Positions 24,339 to 34,884 of a stretch of 48,761 nt of DNA are shown piece by piece. The notes under the pieces were generated by a model, which made no database searches, had not been told where the DNA came from, and saw only the letters and a list, made by a program, of their open reading frames with translations. Origin of the DNA: Methylotenera sp. (GTDB taxonomy: Bacteria; Pseudomonadota; Gammaproteobacteria; Burkholderiales; Methylophilaceae); the NCBI GenBank assembly GCA_025351225.1, contig JANXWL010000039.1, forward strand, positions 1 through 48,761, written 5' to 3'. The number at the start of each line of letters is the position of its first letter. Positions within the stretch are counted from its first letter, which is position 1. Made by a program: the position numbers and the translations under genes.

Positions 24339-25479
24339 TGTTGTGATTGTGGGCGGTGGGCCAGTTGGCAGTGTACTGGCACTTACTTTGCAGCAGCAAG
24401 GCATTCCTTTTACCATGCTAGAGGCTCGTTCTAAGGGCGCTTCACATACTGATACGCGAGCTTTAGCCTTATCTTATGGTAGCCGATTGATCCTCGAAAA
24501 GCTTGGCGTTTGGGATGCGGTTGCTGCTAAAGCAACCGCCATTAACACCATTCATATCTCACAACGTGGTGGACTTGGGCGTGCAAAACTTAACGCTACT
24601 GACCACAATATGCCTGCAATTGGTTATGTGCTGCCATACGGCGCGCTAACGCAAGCTCTGGATACCGCTTTAGAAACAACTAATGTGTTGTACGAAGCTG
24701 AAGCCACAGCGATTAAGCCGAATCAAACCATGAGCGAAGTGACATTTACGCAAACAGGCGTCACCCAAGTACTCGCAAGCCCATTATTAATTGTTGCCGA
24801 TGGTGGCCGTAGTTTGGGCGAGATTACAGGTATTAAAAAAGAAACTAAAGAGTACGGTGACGATGCTTTAGTGAGTAAGGTCACAGCTGAGTTACCGCAT
24901 AACAATATTGCTTACGAGCGTTTTACGCCAGAAGGCCCAATGGCTTTATTGCCGAATGGTGACGAAGGTTTTTCATTGGTGTGGACAGGCAAAAAAAGTA
25001 AAGTAGATGCCTTGTTGGCATTAGATGATGCTACATTTTTAACGCAATTGCATGTGGCTTTTGGTGACCGCGTAGGCAAGTTTTTAGGTATCGAAAAACG
25101 CATGAGTTTTCCGCTTAAGTTAAGTACGCTTAAGCCTTCAACCGCCCCGCACTTAGTCATTATTGGTAATGCGGCGCAAACTATGCATCCAGTCGCTGGT
25201 CAAGGTTTTAACGTCGGTATGCGCGATGCTTGGACCTTGGCCGATTTAATTGTTAACACCCCCAATGCGGAGCTGGGAAGCGCGCCAATGCTAGAGGCTT
25301 ATAGCGTGCTACGCAGCCGCGATACGCGTGGTGGAATTTTATTTACTGATTTGCTAGTGAACGTATTCGGCAACGACATCATCGGCCTGCAAGCTATAAG
25401 GGGTGCGGGGCTCGGCGCTTTAGAGTTATTAAAACCCGCCAAAAACTTTTTGGTCGGTAAAATGAGTTTTGGCAAATGA
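24331..25479 (+). CDS. ubiH: UbiH/VisC-family FAD-dependent ubiquinone-biosynthesis hydroxylase
   Basis: Start at ATG 24331 (MSSVVIVGGGPVGSVLALTL); GNAAQTMHPVAGQGFNVGMRDAWTLADL. Confidence 0.85.
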   Translation: MSSVVIVGGGPVGSVLALTLQQQGIPFTMLEARSKGASHTDTRALALSYGSRLILEKLGVWDAVAAKATAINTIHISQRGGLGRAKLNATDHNMPAIGYVLPYGALTQALDTALETTNVLYEAEATAIKPNQTMSEVTFTQTGVTQVLASPLLIVADGGRSLGEITGIKKETKEYGDDALVSKVTAELPHNNIAYERFTPEGPMALLPNGDEGFSLVWTGKKSKVDALLALDDATFLTQLHVAFGDRVGKFLGIEKRMSFPLKLSTLKPSTAPHLVIIGNAAQTMHPVAGQGFNVGMRDAWTLADLIVNTPNAELGSAPMLEAYSVLRSRDTRGGILFTDLLVNVFGNDIIGLQAIRGAGLGALELLKPAKNFLVGKMSFGK

Positions 25480-26699
25480 TGCATAGCTTTAGTCAAAGTT
25501 TAAGTAAAACACTTGAAGCGGACGTTGTTGTGGTTGGCTCAGGTTTAGTGGGCTTGAGCGCAGCCATTGCATTTGCCAAGCTCGATAAACGTGTAGTTTT
25601 AGTTGATGCAAAAAATCCAACAATCAAGCTTAAAAAAGTCTGGGATGAGCGCGTGTATGCGCTTACACCTGCTACAGAAACTTGGCTGAAAAGCATTGGT
25701 GTGTGGGCATATATAGATACTAGTCGCGTTAACCCGATTAACGCAATGCATTTGTTTGATGATGCCAGCGAGCAACCTTTGGTGCTGCGCGATGAAGATG
25801 CCAATTTGCCAAAACTGGGTATCATTGTTGAGAATCAAAATTTGATGTATGCGCTTTGGCAGCAATTAAAAGCATTGGAGGCTAACAATGCAGCTGTCAC
25901 GGTTATCACAGATACGCCTTGCCAATCGCTTGATAATACGCAACAACAAATCGTGCTTAGTTTAGCTAATGGTAAGAAAATTGTTGCTAAGTTGCTGGTG
26001 GCAGCCGATGGCGTTGATTCTTGGGTGCGTAAACAAATCAATATTAGTGTGACTAAAAAAGACTTTAAACAGACAGCGATTGTGGCTAATTTTTTAGTAG
26101 AAAAGAGTCATCAAAACATCGCAAGGCAATGGTTTTCGCCGCATAATGTGCTGGCTTTGCTACCTTTATGCGATTCAGTCAAAGCAAAATTGGTTTCAAT
26201 TGTGTGGTCTGTGTCAACCGATAGGGCGGCTGAACTGTTAGCAATGTCAGGTGAGGAGTTGGCACACAATGTGCACGAGCATACTCATGGTATATTGGGC
26301 GAATTAACTCACGTTGGAAACGCGCCGTCATTTGTACTGCACCAGCAAACTGCATTGCAATTAATTGCTGAGCGCGTGGCCTTAATTGGTGATGCAGCAC
26401 ATCAAATTCACCCAATGGCAGGGCAAGGCGTGAATTTAGGTTTTAGAGATGTAATGCAATTAGCGTCGCTAGCGACTAAGTTACACTCGATGCATGATAT
26501 TGGCGATAGCAGTTTTTTGCGCCAGTATGAGCGTGCGAGAAAAGCTGATATTGTGACCATGAATACCTTAACCTCTAGCTTAGATTGGCTATTTGCTAGT
26601 GAAAGTAGCATGGTGAGAAAAATGATGCTGTGGGGGTTTGGAAATATGAAAAAAAAGACAAGCGTTAAAAAATTATTGATTCAACAAGTCGCTACTTAA
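25476..26699 (+). CDS. Second UbiH/UbiF/VisC-family FAD-dependent hydroxylase
   Basis: 407 aa; DVVVVGSGLVGLSAAIAFAK, LIGDAAHQIHPMAGQGVNLGFRDVMQL; overlaps preceding gene by 4 nt. Confidence 0.9.
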   Translation: MMHSFSQSLSKTLEADVVVVGSGLVGLSAAIAFAKLDKRVVLVDAKNPTIKLKKVWDERVYALTPATETWLKSIGVWAYIDTSRVNPINAMHLFDDASEQPLVLRDEDANLPKLGIIVENQNLMYALWQQLKALEANNAAVTVITDTPCQSLDNTQQQIVLSLANGKKIVAKLLVAADGVDSWVRKQINISVTKKDFKQTAIVANFLVEKSHQNIARQWFSPHNVLALLPLCDSVKAKLVSIVWSVSTDRAAELLAMSGEELAHNVHEHTHGILGELTHVGNAPSFVLHQQTALQLIAERVALIGDAAHQIHPMAGQGVNLGFRDVMQLASLATKLHSMHDIGDSSFLRQYERARKADIVTMNTLTSSLDWLFASESSMVRKMMLWGFGNMKKKTSVKKLLIQQVAT

Positions 26700-26738
26700 C
26701 AAGTGGGCTTTATGGAAGTTTATTAAACGAAAGACAAT

Positions 26739-27473
26739 ATGAAATTAAAACAGGTATTTGCAGCAACGTTACTCACACTTAGCCAGCTTTCAGTTAGTCA
26801 GTTGGCGCTGGCCGATGAAGCTAGCCTTAAAAAAGCCATTGAAACGGCATACCCCAAATTTAAAATTGATAGCATCGTTAAAACTCCTTATGCAGGCTTA
26901 TATGAGGTGTTTATGGGTGGGCAGATTGTTTATACCGACGAAAAACTCACATTTCTGATTGCAGAAGGCCGCCTAGTTGACCCAAAAACTAAGCGTGATG
27001 TAACTGGCGAGCGCATGGATGAGCTGACGAAAATTGATTTTAATACCCTACCTTTAGAACAAGCCATTAAAGTGGTAAAAGGCAATGGTAGCCGCAAGCT
27101 GGTGGTGTTTTCGGATGTAGATTGCCCTTACTGTAAAAGACTTGAACAAAACGAGTTGAGTAATATTACCGATGTAACGGTGTACACATTTTTATACCCG
27201 CTGGTGCAATTACACCCTGACTCTGCAGCTAAATCAAAAAGTATTTGGTGTGCCGATAACCGTGTAAAAGCTTGGAATGATTGGATTTTGAATAACCAAC
27301 TGCCAAAAACAACAGGTAACTGCGAGGTGCCGCTTGAGAAGGTCGGTGAGTTAGCTAGAAAAGTCGGCGTAAACAGTACGCCAACTTTATTTTTTGCAGA
27401 TGGTAAACGCATGGCTGGCGCGCAGCCGTATAAAGAGATTGAGAAGGGTTTGCAGGCAGCTGCGAAGAAATAA
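26739..27473 (+). CDS. dsbC: DsbC-family periplasmic disulfide isomerase
   Basis: 244 aa; signal peptide; VFSDVDCPYCKRLE active site; STPTLFFADGKR. Confidence 0.93.
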   Translation: MKLKQVFAATLLTLSQLSVSQLALADEASLKKAIETAYPKFKIDSIVKTPYAGLYEVFMGGQIVYTDEKLTFLIAEGRLVDPKTKRDVTGERMDELTKIDFNTLPLEQAIKVVKGNGSRKLVVFSDVDCPYCKRLEQNELSNITDVTVYTFLYPLVQLHPDSAAKSKSIWCADNRVKAWNDWILNNQLPKTTGNCEVPLEKVGELARKVGVNSTPTLFFADGKRMAGAQPYKEIEKGLQAAAKK

Positions 27474-27497
27474 TATAGACTTAAGCATAATTAAAGA

Positions 27498-27519
27498 AGC
27501 CGCTGAAAGCGGCTTTTTT
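27498..27519 (+). terminator. Intrinsic terminator
   Basis: AGCCGC-TGAAA-GCGGCT hairpin followed by T5; downstream of dsbC. Confidence 0.85.
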
Positions 27520-27529
27520 AATTCAATTT

Positions 27530-28747
27530 TTAGCCAACCGCTTGACCCATTTTGAAAATGGGTAAATACATGGCAATGACCAAGCCACCAATTAATACGC
27601 CAAGCACTACCATAATCACTGGCTCCATCAGGCTAGACATTGCATCAACTGCATCATCTACTTCTGCTTCGAAAAAGTCCGCTACTTTGTTTAGCATGGA
27701 ATCTAATGCGCCAGACTCCTCACCAATCGCAGTCATTTGTAATACCATGTTAGGGAATACATTGGCATTTTGCATGGCAACAGTCAGGCTGGTACCCGTG
27801 CTAATTTCACTCTGAATACGCTTTGTAGCATCATAATACACACGATTACCTGATGCCCCTGCTACAGAGTCCAAGGCCTCAACTAAAGGCACACCTGCAG
27901 AGAACATTGTTGATAATGTACGCGCGAAGCGTGCAATTGTCGCTTTGCGAATTACATCACCAATTATAGGTAGTTTCAGCATGATTCTATCCATAGTTGC
28001 TTGCATTTTTTCAGAACGTTTCCAAGTGTAAAAGAAAAACCATAGCCCCCCGCCGATCGCCCCAAATATAGCCCACCACCAAGTCACAAAGAAGTCAGAA
28101 ATGGCCATAACAATTAATGTGGGTGCTGGTAAGTCGGCGCCAAAACCTTCAAAAAGTGTTTTAAACGCGGGGATTACAAAAATCATAATTACCGCAGTAA
28201 TGACAAACGCAACGACAATAATAGAAATTGGATAAAACAAGGCGGATTTTATTTTTCCTTTAATCGCCATGATTTTTTCTTTATAAGTGGCTAAGCGGTC
28301 TAACAAGGTATCTAAAATACCCGCTTGTTCACCAGCACCAACCAAGTTACAAAATAAAGCATCAAAATAAAGCGGATATTTACGAAACGATGCACTCAAG
28401 CTGCTACCTGTTTCTACATCGGCTTTAATATCGCCGAGTAGTTTGGCTACGGCTGGGTTGCTATGACCTTTACCAACAATATCAAATGCTTGCAGTAACG
28501 GCACGCCAGCTTTCATCATGGTGGCCAGTTGGCGTGTAAATAATGTAATATCTTTATCGGTAATTTTGCCTTTTTTAGCAAAAGTACTTTGTTTTTTAAC
28601 TTTGGTAACGGTAATGCCTTGGCGGCGCAGCGTGGCACTGACGAAAGAGTCGCCAGCGGCGCGCATTTCGCCTTTAATAACTTTACCTTTTTTGTCTTTA
28701 CCTTCCCAAACATAGGTGATTTGCTTATTAGCACTTGCTGCCATCAT
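27530..28747 (-). CDS. pilC: Type IV pilus inner membrane platform protein
   Basis: 405 aa; GspF domains: FTRQLATMMKAGVPLLQAFDIVGKG, ARFARTLSTMFSAGVPLVEALD, GEESGALDSMLNKVADFFE. Confidence 0.96.
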   Translation of the reverse strand: MMAASANKQITYVWEGKDKKGKVIKGEMRAAGDSFVSATLRRQGITVTKVKKQSTFAKKGKITDKDITLFTRQLATMMKAGVPLLQAFDIVGKGHSNPAVAKLLGDIKADVETGSSLSASFRKYPLYFDALFCNLVGAGEQAGILDTLLDRLATYKEKIMAIKGKIKSALFYPISIIVVAFVITAVIMIFVIPAFKTLFEGFGADLPAPTLIVMAISDFFVTWWWAIFGAIGGGLWFFFYTWKRSEKMQATMDRIMLKLPIIGDVIRKATIARFARTLSTMFSAGVPLVEALDSVAGASGNRVYYDATKRIQSEISTGTSLTVAMQNANVFPNMVLQMTAIGEESGALDSMLNKVADFFEAEVDDAVDAMSSLMEPVIMVVLGVLIGGLVIAMYLPIFKMGQAVG

Positions 28748-28797
28748 GCATCCTTAATTAAATGTGCAAACGTTAAGACCATTTTTATTCGCTTGAC

Positions 28798-30516
28798 TTA
28801 CTCATTAGTGCAAGATTCGACCTCGGCAACCGAGGTTAATCCTTGCATCACTTTTAATATGCCAGAGCGACGTAAGTCATTTACGCCTTCCGCTTTTGCT
28901 TGGTCGGCAATGTCAATCGCATTGCCCTGCGCCATGATAATGCGGCTAATCGCATCCGTTACGGGCATCACTTGGTAAATGCCAACGCGGCCTTTATAGC
29001 CAGCATTACACATCTCGCAGCCACCTTCTTTAGGGCCATATAATTGCCATTTTTCGTTAAAATCTTCTTCAATAAAGCCTACTGCAAGTAAGGCTTCTTT
29101 AGGTGCTTCTATCGGCACCTTGCAGCTTTTGCATAATCTACGTGCTAATCGCTGCGCGGTAATGAGTGAAACAGCCGAGGCAATATTAAATGGTGCAACG
29201 CCCATATTTAATAAGCGTGTCAATGTGGATGGCGCATCGTTGGTGTGCAAGGTCGATAGCACCATGTGGCCAGTCGAGGCGGCTTTAATCGCCATGTCAG
29301 CGGTTTCTAAGTCACGAATCTCACCAATCATGATAATGTCAGGATCTTGCCGTAAGAATGATTTTAACGCAGCCGCAAACGTTAAGCCTTGCTTATCATT
29401 CACGTTTACCTGATTAATACCTGCCAGTGGAATTTCGCACGGATCTTCTGCTGTGGCGATATTGACACCAGGACTATTTAAAATATTTAAACAAGTATAT
29501 AGCGATACAGTTTTACCAGAACCCGTAGGGCCTGTAACCAATACCAGCCCATATGGACGGCTAACTGCATTTAAAAGCGCCTCTTTTTGTGCTGGTTCAT
29601 AACCTAATGCTTCAATGCCCAATGTCGCACTGGTCGGATCTAAAATACGCATCACAATTTTTTCGCCATGAATCAGCGGTAACGTACTAACCCGAAAATC
29701 AATGGTGCGGCTTTTAGAAAGCACCAGCTTCATGCGGCCATCCTGCGGAATACGTTTTTCAGAAATATCCAAACTTGATATTACCTTAATTCGTGAGGCC
29801 AATTTATCTTTAATGGCGAGTGGCGGCTGAGCCACCTCTTTTAAAATGCCATCTACACGATAGCGAATACGGTAAAATTTTTCATAGGGTTCAAAATGCA
29901 AGTCAGATGCGCCAATATTAATGGCATCTAACAGCATTTTGTTTAAAAACTTAACAACTGGCGCATCGTCAACTTCTTGGGTATTGTCAGCTTCAGCTTC
30001 TACCTCGCCGCTGCCCATGTCTAAATCAAAATCGCCATCCACATCCAGTGATGTCATGGACGTATCTTTAGATTCGGCTATTTTATCAATCCATTTGCCT
30101 AGTTTGTCGTCCTCCACCACCACTGGTGATAGCGTCATGCCCATTTGAAACTGCACGCTATCTAAGGCATGTAAATTGGTGGGGTCAGAAATCGCTACAA
30201 AAAGTACATTATTGTGATTCTGCAGACCAATCACGCGGTTTGATTGCATCAGCTTCAAATCAATTGATTTTACTGGCAAATAATCAATATTAAATGCGTC
30301 TAGATTAAAGTAGGGAAAGCCAAACGAGCGTGAAGTTGTTTCAGCAATTTTTTCTGCAGAGACTTTTCTACTAGCAATCACTTGTGTAATAAAGGGCGTT
30401 TTAGCTATATTGGCCTGCCCTTGAATCGTATGGGCTTCGATTTCAGAAAGCAGATTTTCTTGCACCAGCATTCGGGCAAGGCCACCTAACTTAATTGTTG
30501 ATACAGTTGCAACCAT
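28798..30516 (-). CDS. pilB: Type IV pilus assembly ATPase
   Basis: 572 aa; Walker A VTGPTGSGKTVS, Asp/His boxes, Walker B region DPDIIMIGEIRDLETADMAIKAASTGHMVLSTLHTN, tetracysteine CKSC...CEMC. Confidence 0.97.
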   Translation of the reverse strand: MVATVSTIKLGGLARMLVQENLLSEIEAHTIQGQANIAKTPFITQVIASRKVSAEKIAETTSRSFGFPYFNLDAFNIDYLPVKSIDLKLMQSNRVIGLQNHNNVLFVAISDPTNLHALDSVQFQMGMTLSPVVVEDDKLGKWIDKIAESKDTSMTSLDVDGDFDLDMGSGEVEAEADNTQEVDDAPVVKFLNKMLLDAINIGASDLHFEPYEKFYRIRYRVDGILKEVAQPPLAIKDKLASRIKVISSLDISEKRIPQDGRMKLVLSKSRTIDFRVSTLPLIHGEKIVMRILDPTSATLGIEALGYEPAQKEALLNAVSRPYGLVLVTGPTGSGKTVSLYTCLNILNSPGVNIATAEDPCEIPLAGINQVNVNDKQGLTFAAALKSFLRQDPDIIMIGEIRDLETADMAIKAASTGHMVLSTLHTNDAPSTLTRLLNMGVAPFNIASAVSLITAQRLARRLCKSCKVPIEAPKEALLAVGFIEEDFNEKWQLYGPKEGGCEMCNAGYKGRVGIYQVMPVTDAISRIIMAQGNAIDIADQAKAEGVNDLRRSGILKVMQGLTSVAEVESCTNE

Positions 30517-30738
30517 TTACAATCCACTCGCTATTAAATTTGTATTTAATCTTATTGTTAATCTTACTAGTATAAACTGTTGTACTTAAACAAATTTATT
30601 TTAGCTTAAACAAGTTTTTAGTTCTCTGTAATAATGCACTTTAACACTTTTTTTGTAAAGATAATGCGCGCTTTTTAAACAATTCTATTCAATTGCAATA
30701 AAATTGGTTGTTATTTAAACAACATAGCCCACACATGC

Positions 30739-30767
30739 TTGACTTTTTACAATTTGTAACCTATAAA
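30739..30767 (+). promoter_or_regulatory. Candidate sigma70 promoter of cold-shock gene (TTGACT-N17-TATAAA)
   Basis: TTGACT 30739-30744, exact 17-bp spacer, TATAAA 30762-30767; implies a 5'UTR of roughly 95-100 nt before ATG 30871. Confidence 0.65.
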
Positions 30768-30870
30768 AGCGTCTTAGGTGTTTGAATCTACAAGGTTTAA
30801 GTTGTTTGAGACAAACTTTTTGGGGCGACTGCTCTTATGGTTTTTGTTGTTTTTTTGTAAGGATTTAGAA

Positions 30871-31074
30871 ATGGCACTAGGTACCGTAAAATGGTTTAAT
30901 GATTCAAAAGGGTTTGGTTTCATTACCCCAGACGATGGTGGTGACGATTTATTCGCACACTTTTCGGCAATTATTGAGTCTGGTTATAAAAGTCTTAAAG
31001 AAGGTCAGCGCGTGAGCTTCGAAGTGACTGACGGCGCAAAAGGTAAACAAGCATCCAATATTCAAAAAGCTTAA
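30871..31074 (+). CDS. Cold-shock domain protein
   Basis: 67 aa from ATG 30871 after [41 protein letters not shown]...; RNP1 KGFGFI, RNP2 DLFAHF. The longer ORF start at 30778 lies in the likely 5'UTR. Confidence 0.95.
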   Translation: MALGTVKWFNDSKGFGFITPDDGGDDLFAHFSAIIESGYKSLKEGQRVSFEVTDGAKGKQASNIQKA

Positions 31075-31120
31075 TTGTTAGTATTTGGTCTAGTTGATAA
31101 TTGGCTTGGCCTCAAACTAA

Positions 31121-31148
31121 AAAAGCCTCGCATTGCGAGGCTTTTTTA
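31121..31148. terminator. Bidirectional intrinsic terminator between csp and icd
   Basis: AAAAAAGCCTCGCATTGCGAGGCTTTTTT: perfect hairpin flanked by A-run and T-run; lies between convergent genes. Confidence 0.85.
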
Positions 31149-31198
31149 TGGCCAGTAACAACATAGGGCAGGGCTTTTAGGTTTGCAAATAATAGTGC

Positions 31199-32464
31199 TT
31201 ACATATTGTTGATTATTTCATCACCAAATTCAGTTGTTCCTACTTGCGTAGCACCTTCCATTTGGCTTGAAAAGTCGCCCGTCACGCGTTTAGACACGAT
31301 GGCTTTTATCACGCCTTGCAAAACCAAGTCGGCCGCTTCCACCCAGCCCATGTGGCGCAACATCATTTCGGCCGATAAAATAATTGAGCTTGGATTGGCT
31401 AGGTTTTTACCTGCAATTTTAGGCGCAGTGCCATGTGTCGCCTCAAACATGGCAACCGTATCGCTTAAATTAGCACCTGGCGCAATACCAATACCACCTA
31501 CTTGCGCGGCTAGCGCGTCACTCATGTAATCACCATTTAAATTGGTGGCTGTGACTACGTCATATTCAGTAGGGTGCAACAAAATTTCTTGCAAAAATGC
31601 GTCGGCAATACAGTCTTTTATCACGATTCCATTCGGTAGTTTGCACCACGGGCCGCCCTCAATCTCAACTGCGCCAAATTCTTCTTTAGCAAGTTCATAG
31701 CCCCAATCTCTAAAGCCACCTTCAGTGAACTTCATGATGTTGCCTTTATGCGTAATCGTTACACTTTTTCGATTATTATCAATGGCATATTGAATAGCCT
31801 TACGAATCAATCGTTTACTGCCATCAATCGATACTGGTTTAATACCTATGGCGGAGTTTTCAGGGAAACGAATTTTCTTACGCATACCCATATCGCTTAA
31901 AAACTGAATCACCTTAGCAACTTCATCCGTGCCAGCCGCCCATTCAATACCCGCATAAATATCTTCAGTATTTTCGCGGAATATCACCATGTCAACCTTT
32001 TCAGGTGCTTTTACTGGGCTAGGCACGCCAGTAAAATATTGGATTGGACGCAAACATACATATAAATCAAGCTCTTGGCGCAGCGTTACATTAAGTGAAC
32101 GAATGCCGCCGCCCACTGGCGTAGTAAGCGGACCTTTAATCGAAATCACATAATCGCGTACCGCTTGCATGGTTTCAGCTGGTAACCAAGTGTCTTTGCC
32201 ATCTTTGTCTTTACCATAAACATTAACCGCTTTTTCGCCCGCATACACTTCCATCCATCCAATTTTTTTAGCGCCGTTATAAGCTTTATTAACTGCGGCA
32301 TCCACTACTTTTTGCATTGGCGGTGTAATGTCTACTCCTATGCCATCACCCTCAATAAATGGGATAATAGGATTGTTAGGCACGTTGAGTGTGTTGTCCG
32401 CGTTAACAGTGATTTTTTCGCCTGTTGGAACGTTGATTTTTGAGTCTTGAGTTTTTGAAACCAT
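31199..32464 (-). CDS. icd: Isocitrate dehydrogenase with atypical coenzyme-pocket residues
   Basis: 421 aa; [76 protein letters not shown]. Confidence 0.96.
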   Translation of the reverse strand: MVSKTQDSKINVPTGEKITVNADNTLNVPNNPIIPFIEGDGIGVDITPPMQKVVDAAVNKAYNGAKKIGWMEVYAGEKAVNVYGKDKDGKDTWLPAETMQAVRDYVISIKGPLTTPVGGGIRSLNVTLRQELDLYVCLRPIQYFTGVPSPVKAPEKVDMVIFRENTEDIYAGIEWAAGTDEVAKVIQFLSDMGMRKKIRFPENSAIGIKPVSIDGSKRLIRKAIQYAIDNNRKSVTITHKGNIMKFTEGGFRDWGYELAKEEFGAVEIEGGPWCKLPNGIVIKDCIADAFLQEILLHPTEYDVVTATNLNGDYMSDALAAQVGGIGIAPGANLSDTVAMFEATHGTAPKIAGKNLANPSSIILSAEMMLRHMGWVEAADLVLQGVIKAIVSKRVTGDFSSQMEGATQVGTTEFGDEIINNM

Positions 32465-32498
32465 TATTACTTTTTCCTAAAATGATTATTCTATTTTA

Positions 32499-33029
32499 AT
32501 GTTTATTTTATTTAACAAGCCATTTAACGTCGTATGCCAATTTAGCCCGCATGAGAAGCATCCCACGTTAAAAAACTTTATCAATATTCCCAATGTTTAT
32601 GCGGCTGGGCGATTAGATACTGATTCTGAAGGTTTGCTTATTTTAACCGATGATGGCGCATTGCAACACAAATTAAGCCATCCAAATCATAAAGAAGTGA
32701 AAACTTATTGGGCGCAAGTAGAAGGTATACCTGCTGATGCCGATTTACAACAGTTAAAGTTAGGCACAAATTTAGGTGATTTTATAACAAAACCAGCGGC
32801 TGTTCGGCTGATTGATCAACCGATTAATCTTTGGGTAAGAAACCCGCCAATTCGCGAGCGCAAAGCCATACCCACTACGTGGTTAGAAATAAAAATTAGT
32901 GAGGGTAAAAACCGCCAAGTACGCCGCATGACGGCTAAAATAGGCTTCCCAACCTTACGTTTAATTCGTTATGCCATTGGCAATTACACCATTGACAATT
33001 TAGAAAATGGAAGCTACAAAATAATATGA
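32499..33029 (+). CDS. RluE-like rRNA pseudouridine synthase
   Basis: 176 aa; [20 protein letters not shown] catalytic motif; [24 protein letters not shown]. Confidence 0.92.
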   Translation: MFILFNKPFNVVCQFSPHEKHPTLKNFINIPNVYAAGRLDTDSEGLLILTDDGALQHKLSHPNHKEVKTYWAQVEGIPADADLQQLKLGTNLGDFITKPAAVRLIDQPINLWVRNPPIRERKAIPTTWLEIKISEGKNRQVRRMTAKIGFPTLRLIRYAIGNYTIDNLENGSYKII

Positions 33030-33748
33030 CCCAAACTAATGTTAAACCAATCATTATTTTTCGCTTTTTAGCGCACGAGGGCTCAGGTTATTTGGGTGAT
33101 TTTTTAACTGCGCAAAACATACCTTGGCAGCTAGTAAAAGTCGACGAAGGCGAAGCGCTGCCCACGTCGATATTGGCTTACAGTGGCATGGTGCTAATGG
33201 GCGGTCCCATGAGCGTGAATGACGATTTGCCGTGGATTGCGCCAATATTGGATTTGGTCCGCGAGGCGCGTGATAACGACATCGCGCTGCTTGGACATTG
33301 TTTAGGTGGCCAATTAATGAGTAAAGCACTGGGTGGCGTTGTCACCCAAAATGCAGTTAAAGAAATCGGCTGGGGTGAGGTAATGGTAAGCCAAAATGAG
33401 GCCGCTAAAAACTGGTTCGGTAGCATCGAAACCTTTAACGCCTTTCACTGGCATGGTGAAACGTTTAGCTTGCCACAAGGCGCTACTCATTTGCTTGCTA
33501 GCCCATATTGCCAAAATCAAGCATGGAGCATTGGTAGACATTTGGCGTTGCAAACACACATTGAAATGACCGCCGAAATGGTGCAAAAATGGTGCGAAGA
33601 GGGTGAAAGTGAGCTGAAAGAATCTGTCGCAAGCCCTGCTGTGCAGCAAGCTGATGCGATGCAACAAGAGCTGCCGTTACACGTATTTTTTCTGCAAAAA
33701 GTGGCAAAGCAAGTTTATAGCCAGTGGATTAAAGGCCTTAAAGCTTGA
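33026..33748 (+). CDS. Class I glutamine amidotransferase-like protein
   Basis: 240 aa; [12 protein letters not shown], nucleophile [23 protein letters not shown]. Confidence 0.9.
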   Translation: MTQTNVKPIIIFRFLAHEGSGYLGDFLTAQNIPWQLVKVDEGEALPTSILAYSGMVLMGGPMSVNDDLPWIAPILDLVREARDNDIALLGHCLGGQLMSKALGGVVTQNAVKEIGWGEVMVSQNEAAKNWFGSIETFNAFHWHGETFSLPQGATHLLASPYCQNQAWSIGRHLALQTHIEMTAEMVQKWCEEGESELKESVASPAVQQADAMQQELPLHVFFLQKVAKQVYSQWIKGLKA

Positions 33749-33795
33749 AAACCTTGGATATGTTAAAATAGCCTAAATTTTAAGAGAGCAGCATT

Positions 33796-34881
33796 ATGTC
33801 GGGCAATACCATCGGTACTTTATTTACACTCACCTCATTTGGTGAGTCGCACGGCGCTGCAATTGGCGGCGTAGTAGATGGCTGCCCGCCAGGTTTAAGC
33901 TTGTGCGCAGAGGATTTGCAGATTGATTTAGATCGCCGCAAACCTGGTACTTCGCGCCATGTAACACAGCGTCAAGAAGCCGATGCGGTGGAGATTTTAT
34001 CGGGCGTATTTGAAGGCAAAACTACAGGTGCGCCGATTGGGTTGTTGATTCGCAACACAGATCAGCGCAGCCAAGACTATTCCAAAATTATGGATACTTT
34101 CCGCCCTGGACATGCCGATTACACCTATGCGCAAAAATATGGCGTGCGCGATTATCGTGGAGGTGGGCGCAGTAGTGCGCGTGAAACCGCTGTGCGCGTT
34201 GCTGCTGGTGGCATTGCCAAGAAGTGGCTCAAAGAACGCTTTGGTGTAACGGTTCGCGGTTACATGAGCCAGTTGGGCGAGATTGAAATCCCTTTTCAAA
34301 CGTGGGATTGCGTGAACGACAACCCATTTTTCTCGCCAAATACTGACGTTTTGCCAGAGTTAGAAACTTATTTAGATAATATTCGTGCCGAGCGAGATTC
34401 TGTTGGCGCGCGCATCACCGTGGTGGCCGAAGGTTGCCCTGTAGGCTGGGGCGAGCCTGTGTTCGATAGGCTAGATGCGGATATTGCGCACGCCATGATG
34501 AGTATTAATGCGGTAAAAGGCGTGGAAATTGGCGCAGGCTTTGCGTCAGTTAGTCAGCGTGGTAGTGTGCATTCTGATGAAATGACACCGCAAGGTTTTG
34601 TGACTAATCATGCTGGTGGAATGTTGGGTGGCATTTCTACAGGGCAAGAAATTCGTGTGAATATTGCGCTAAAACCTACATCAAGCATCCCACAACCGCG
34701 CCGCAGTATTAATAAAGTTGGTGAACCAGTTGAAATGCAAACCACAGGCAGGCATGACCCGTGCGTGGGTGTGCGTGCCACGCCGATTGCCGAGGCGATG
34801 CTGGCGATTGTGTTGATGGATCATGCGCTACGTCACCGCGGGCAAAATGCAGATGTGATTACTACAACACCGAAAATATAA
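33796..34881 (+). CDS. aroC: Chorismate synthase
   Basis: 361 aa; [57 protein letters not shown]. Confidence 0.98.
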   Translation: MSGNTIGTLFTLTSFGESHGAAIGGVVDGCPPGLSLCAEDLQIDLDRRKPGTSRHVTQRQEADAVEILSGVFEGKTTGAPIGLLIRNTDQRSQDYSKIMDTFRPGHADYTYAQKYGVRDYRGGGRSSARETAVRVAAGGIAKKWLKERFGVTVRGYMSQLGEIEIPFQTWDCVNDNPFFSPNTDVLPELETYLDNIRAERDSVGARITVVAEGCPVGWGEPVFDRLDADIAHAMMSINAVKGVEIGAGFASVSQRGSVHSDEMTPQGFVTNHAGGMLGGISTGQEIRVNIALKPTSSIPQPRRSINKVGEPVEMQTTGRHDPCVGVRATPIAEAMLAIVLMDHALRHRGQNADVITTTPKI

Positions 34882-34884
34882 ACT

